DNA from: Actinomycetota bacterium
GTDB taxonomy: Bacteria > Actinomycetota > Actinomycetes > Nanopelagicales > Nanopelagicaceae
NCBI GenBank assembly: GCA_010028225.1
Contig: RGOY01000074.1
Span: 1-6,239 of the forward strand
DNA: 6,239 nt
Direction of reading: 5' to 3'
The position numbers and the translations under genes were made by a program. This document shows, in pieces, positions 5,547 to 6,239 of this stretch. The notes below the pieces were generated by a model. It saw only the letters and a program-made list of their open reading frames with translations, did not search any database and was not told the origin of the DNA. Positions within the stretch are counted from its first letter, which is position 1, and the number at the start of each line of letters is the position of its first letter.

Positions 5547-6239
5547 ATCTCTGGGATGAGTTAATCTGGCGAGGATCTATCGCCCAGACAACCGATGAGG
5601 CTGCACTTCGAGAAGAGCTAAATCGGGGCGGACTCTCGTTCTATGTTGGTTTTGATCCAACAGCTCCAAGCCTTCACATCGGCAATCTCGCCATCATGGT
5701 AGTCATGAGGAGATTGCAACTTGCTGGGCACCGACCTATTCCTCTCGTCGGTGGCGCAACCGGACTTGTCGGAGACCCTTCTGGGCGAAACTCTGAACGC
5801 ACATTAAATGAGGAAGCGGTAGTTGCAACGTGGGTGGAACGTATCCGTGCACAGCTCTCTGGTTTCTTGGACTTTGAGAACGGCACGAACAAGGCAGTCC
5901 TGGCCAATAATCTCGATTGGACCGCGCCACTTTCGGCCTTGAACTTTCTGCGCGACATTGGCAAACATTTCAGCGTTAATCAGATGCTGTCGAAGGATTC
6001 TGTTTCTTCAAGGCTTGAGTCAGGTGGCATCTCATACACAGAATTTTCCTACCAAGTGCTTCAAGCTTTTGACTTCCTCGAACTTTTCCGAAGAGAGGGT
6101 TGCCTTCTGCAAATGGGCGGGAGTGATCAATGGGGAAATATCGTCGCTGGGGTGGATCTGATTAGACGCGTCGAAGGAAAAAGTGCCCATGCCTTAACCA
6201 TTCCACTCCTTGTAAAAGCTGACGGAACAAAGTTTGGCA
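5543..6239 (+). CDS. tyrS: Tyrosyl-tRNA synthetase, 3'-truncated by window end
   Basis: Class Ic aminoacyl-tRNA synthetase that charges tRNA-Tyr in the cytoplasm. The frame begins MNLWDELIWRG at the ATG that overlaps the argH stop by 4 nt, and stays open for 232 codons to the end of the window. Motifs: FYVGFDPTAPSLHIGNL (33-49) with Tyr34, Asp38, Thr40 and His45 of the tyrosine/ATP site; the HIGH motif reads HIGN. Then GGATGLVGDPSG, RDIGKHFSVNQM, SYTEFSYQVLQ, GGSDQWGN (192-199) and KADGTKFG (225-232), which stops inside the KMSKS-type loop (KFGKS). Members are about 420 residues, so the tRNA-anticodon region and S4-like domain lie outside. Asn in the fourth HIGH position is, to my knowledge, common in actinobacterial TyrS. 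No frame defect is seen. Its overlap with argH implies co-transcription with the arginine genes. Confidence 0.97.
   Translation, partial: MNLWDELIWRGSIAQTTDEAALREELNRGGLSFYVGFDPTAPSLHIGNLAIMVVMRRLQLAGHRPIPLVGGATGLVGDPSGRNSERTLNEEAVVATWVERIRAQLSGFLDFENGTNKAVLANNLDWTAPLSALNFLRDIGKHFSVNQMLSKDSVSSRLESGGISYTEFSYQVLQAFDFLELFRREGCLLQMGGSDQWGNIVAGVDLIRRVEGKSAHALTIPLLVKADGTKFG

Noticed and set aside
900..5560. Possible terminators, attenuators or ARG boxes between genes
   Set aside because: Every boundary is overlapping or fused, leaving no intergenic DNA, and I saw no convincing hairpin with a T-run or paired ARG box. The operon promoter lies upstream of the window.
5674..5964. Minus-strand frames opposite tyrS
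   Set aside because: tyrS is continuous and motif-complete over this stretch; the antisense frames are compositional shadows.

Overview
The window is one dense, plus-strand arginine-biosynthesis operon running into a tyrosyl-tRNA synthetase gene. The order is argC (5' end cut off), argJ, argB, argD (5' end missing), an in-frame argR-argH fusion, and tyrS (cut off by the window end). The order argC-J-B-D-R-H followed by tyrS, the use of argJ, and the HIGN (not HIGH) motif in TyrS suggest a member of the Actinomycetota. Base composition looks moderate rather than GC-rich, so a low-GC, streamlined lineage such as the freshwater Nanopelagicales is possible. That placement is inference from layout and composition; no marker here fixes it.

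Positions 3-35 are not genomic. They match the Illumina Nextera transposase adapter, so true sequence begins at about position 36, inside argC. The window is therefore the untrimmed start of an assembled contig, which bears on how far the two odd junctions below can be trusted.

Region by region: 36-912 is argC without roughly its first 50 codons. 909-2045 is a complete argJ. 2042-2803 is argB, normal up to about position 2755 and then reading out of frame. From about 2755 the DNA is argD sequence in another frame, so about 20 codons of argB and about 80-87 codons of argD are missing between them. 3693-5546 is a single 617-codon frame with a full ArgR repressor (residues 1 to about 145) joined to ArgH lacking its usual N-terminal WGGRF segment. 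5543-6239 is the first 232 codons of tyrS, ending inside the KFGKS loop. The real gene boundaries use 4-nt ATGA overlaps (argC/argJ, argJ/argB, argD/argR, argH/tyrS), leaving no intergenic DNA. I saw no promoter, terminator, RNA gene, repeat or mobile element.

Together the genes encode the acetyl-recycling route. ArgJ makes N-acetylglutamate, ArgB phosphorylates it, ArgC reduces it, ArgD transaminates it, and ArgJ removes the acetyl group to give ornithine. ArgH performs the last step to arginine, and ArgR senses arginine. The ornithine carbamoyltransferase (argF) and argininosuccinate synthase (argG) genes that often sit in such actinobacterial clusters are absent here. The main question is whether the argB/argD junction and the ArgR-ArgH fusion are real or are deletion-type misassemblies.
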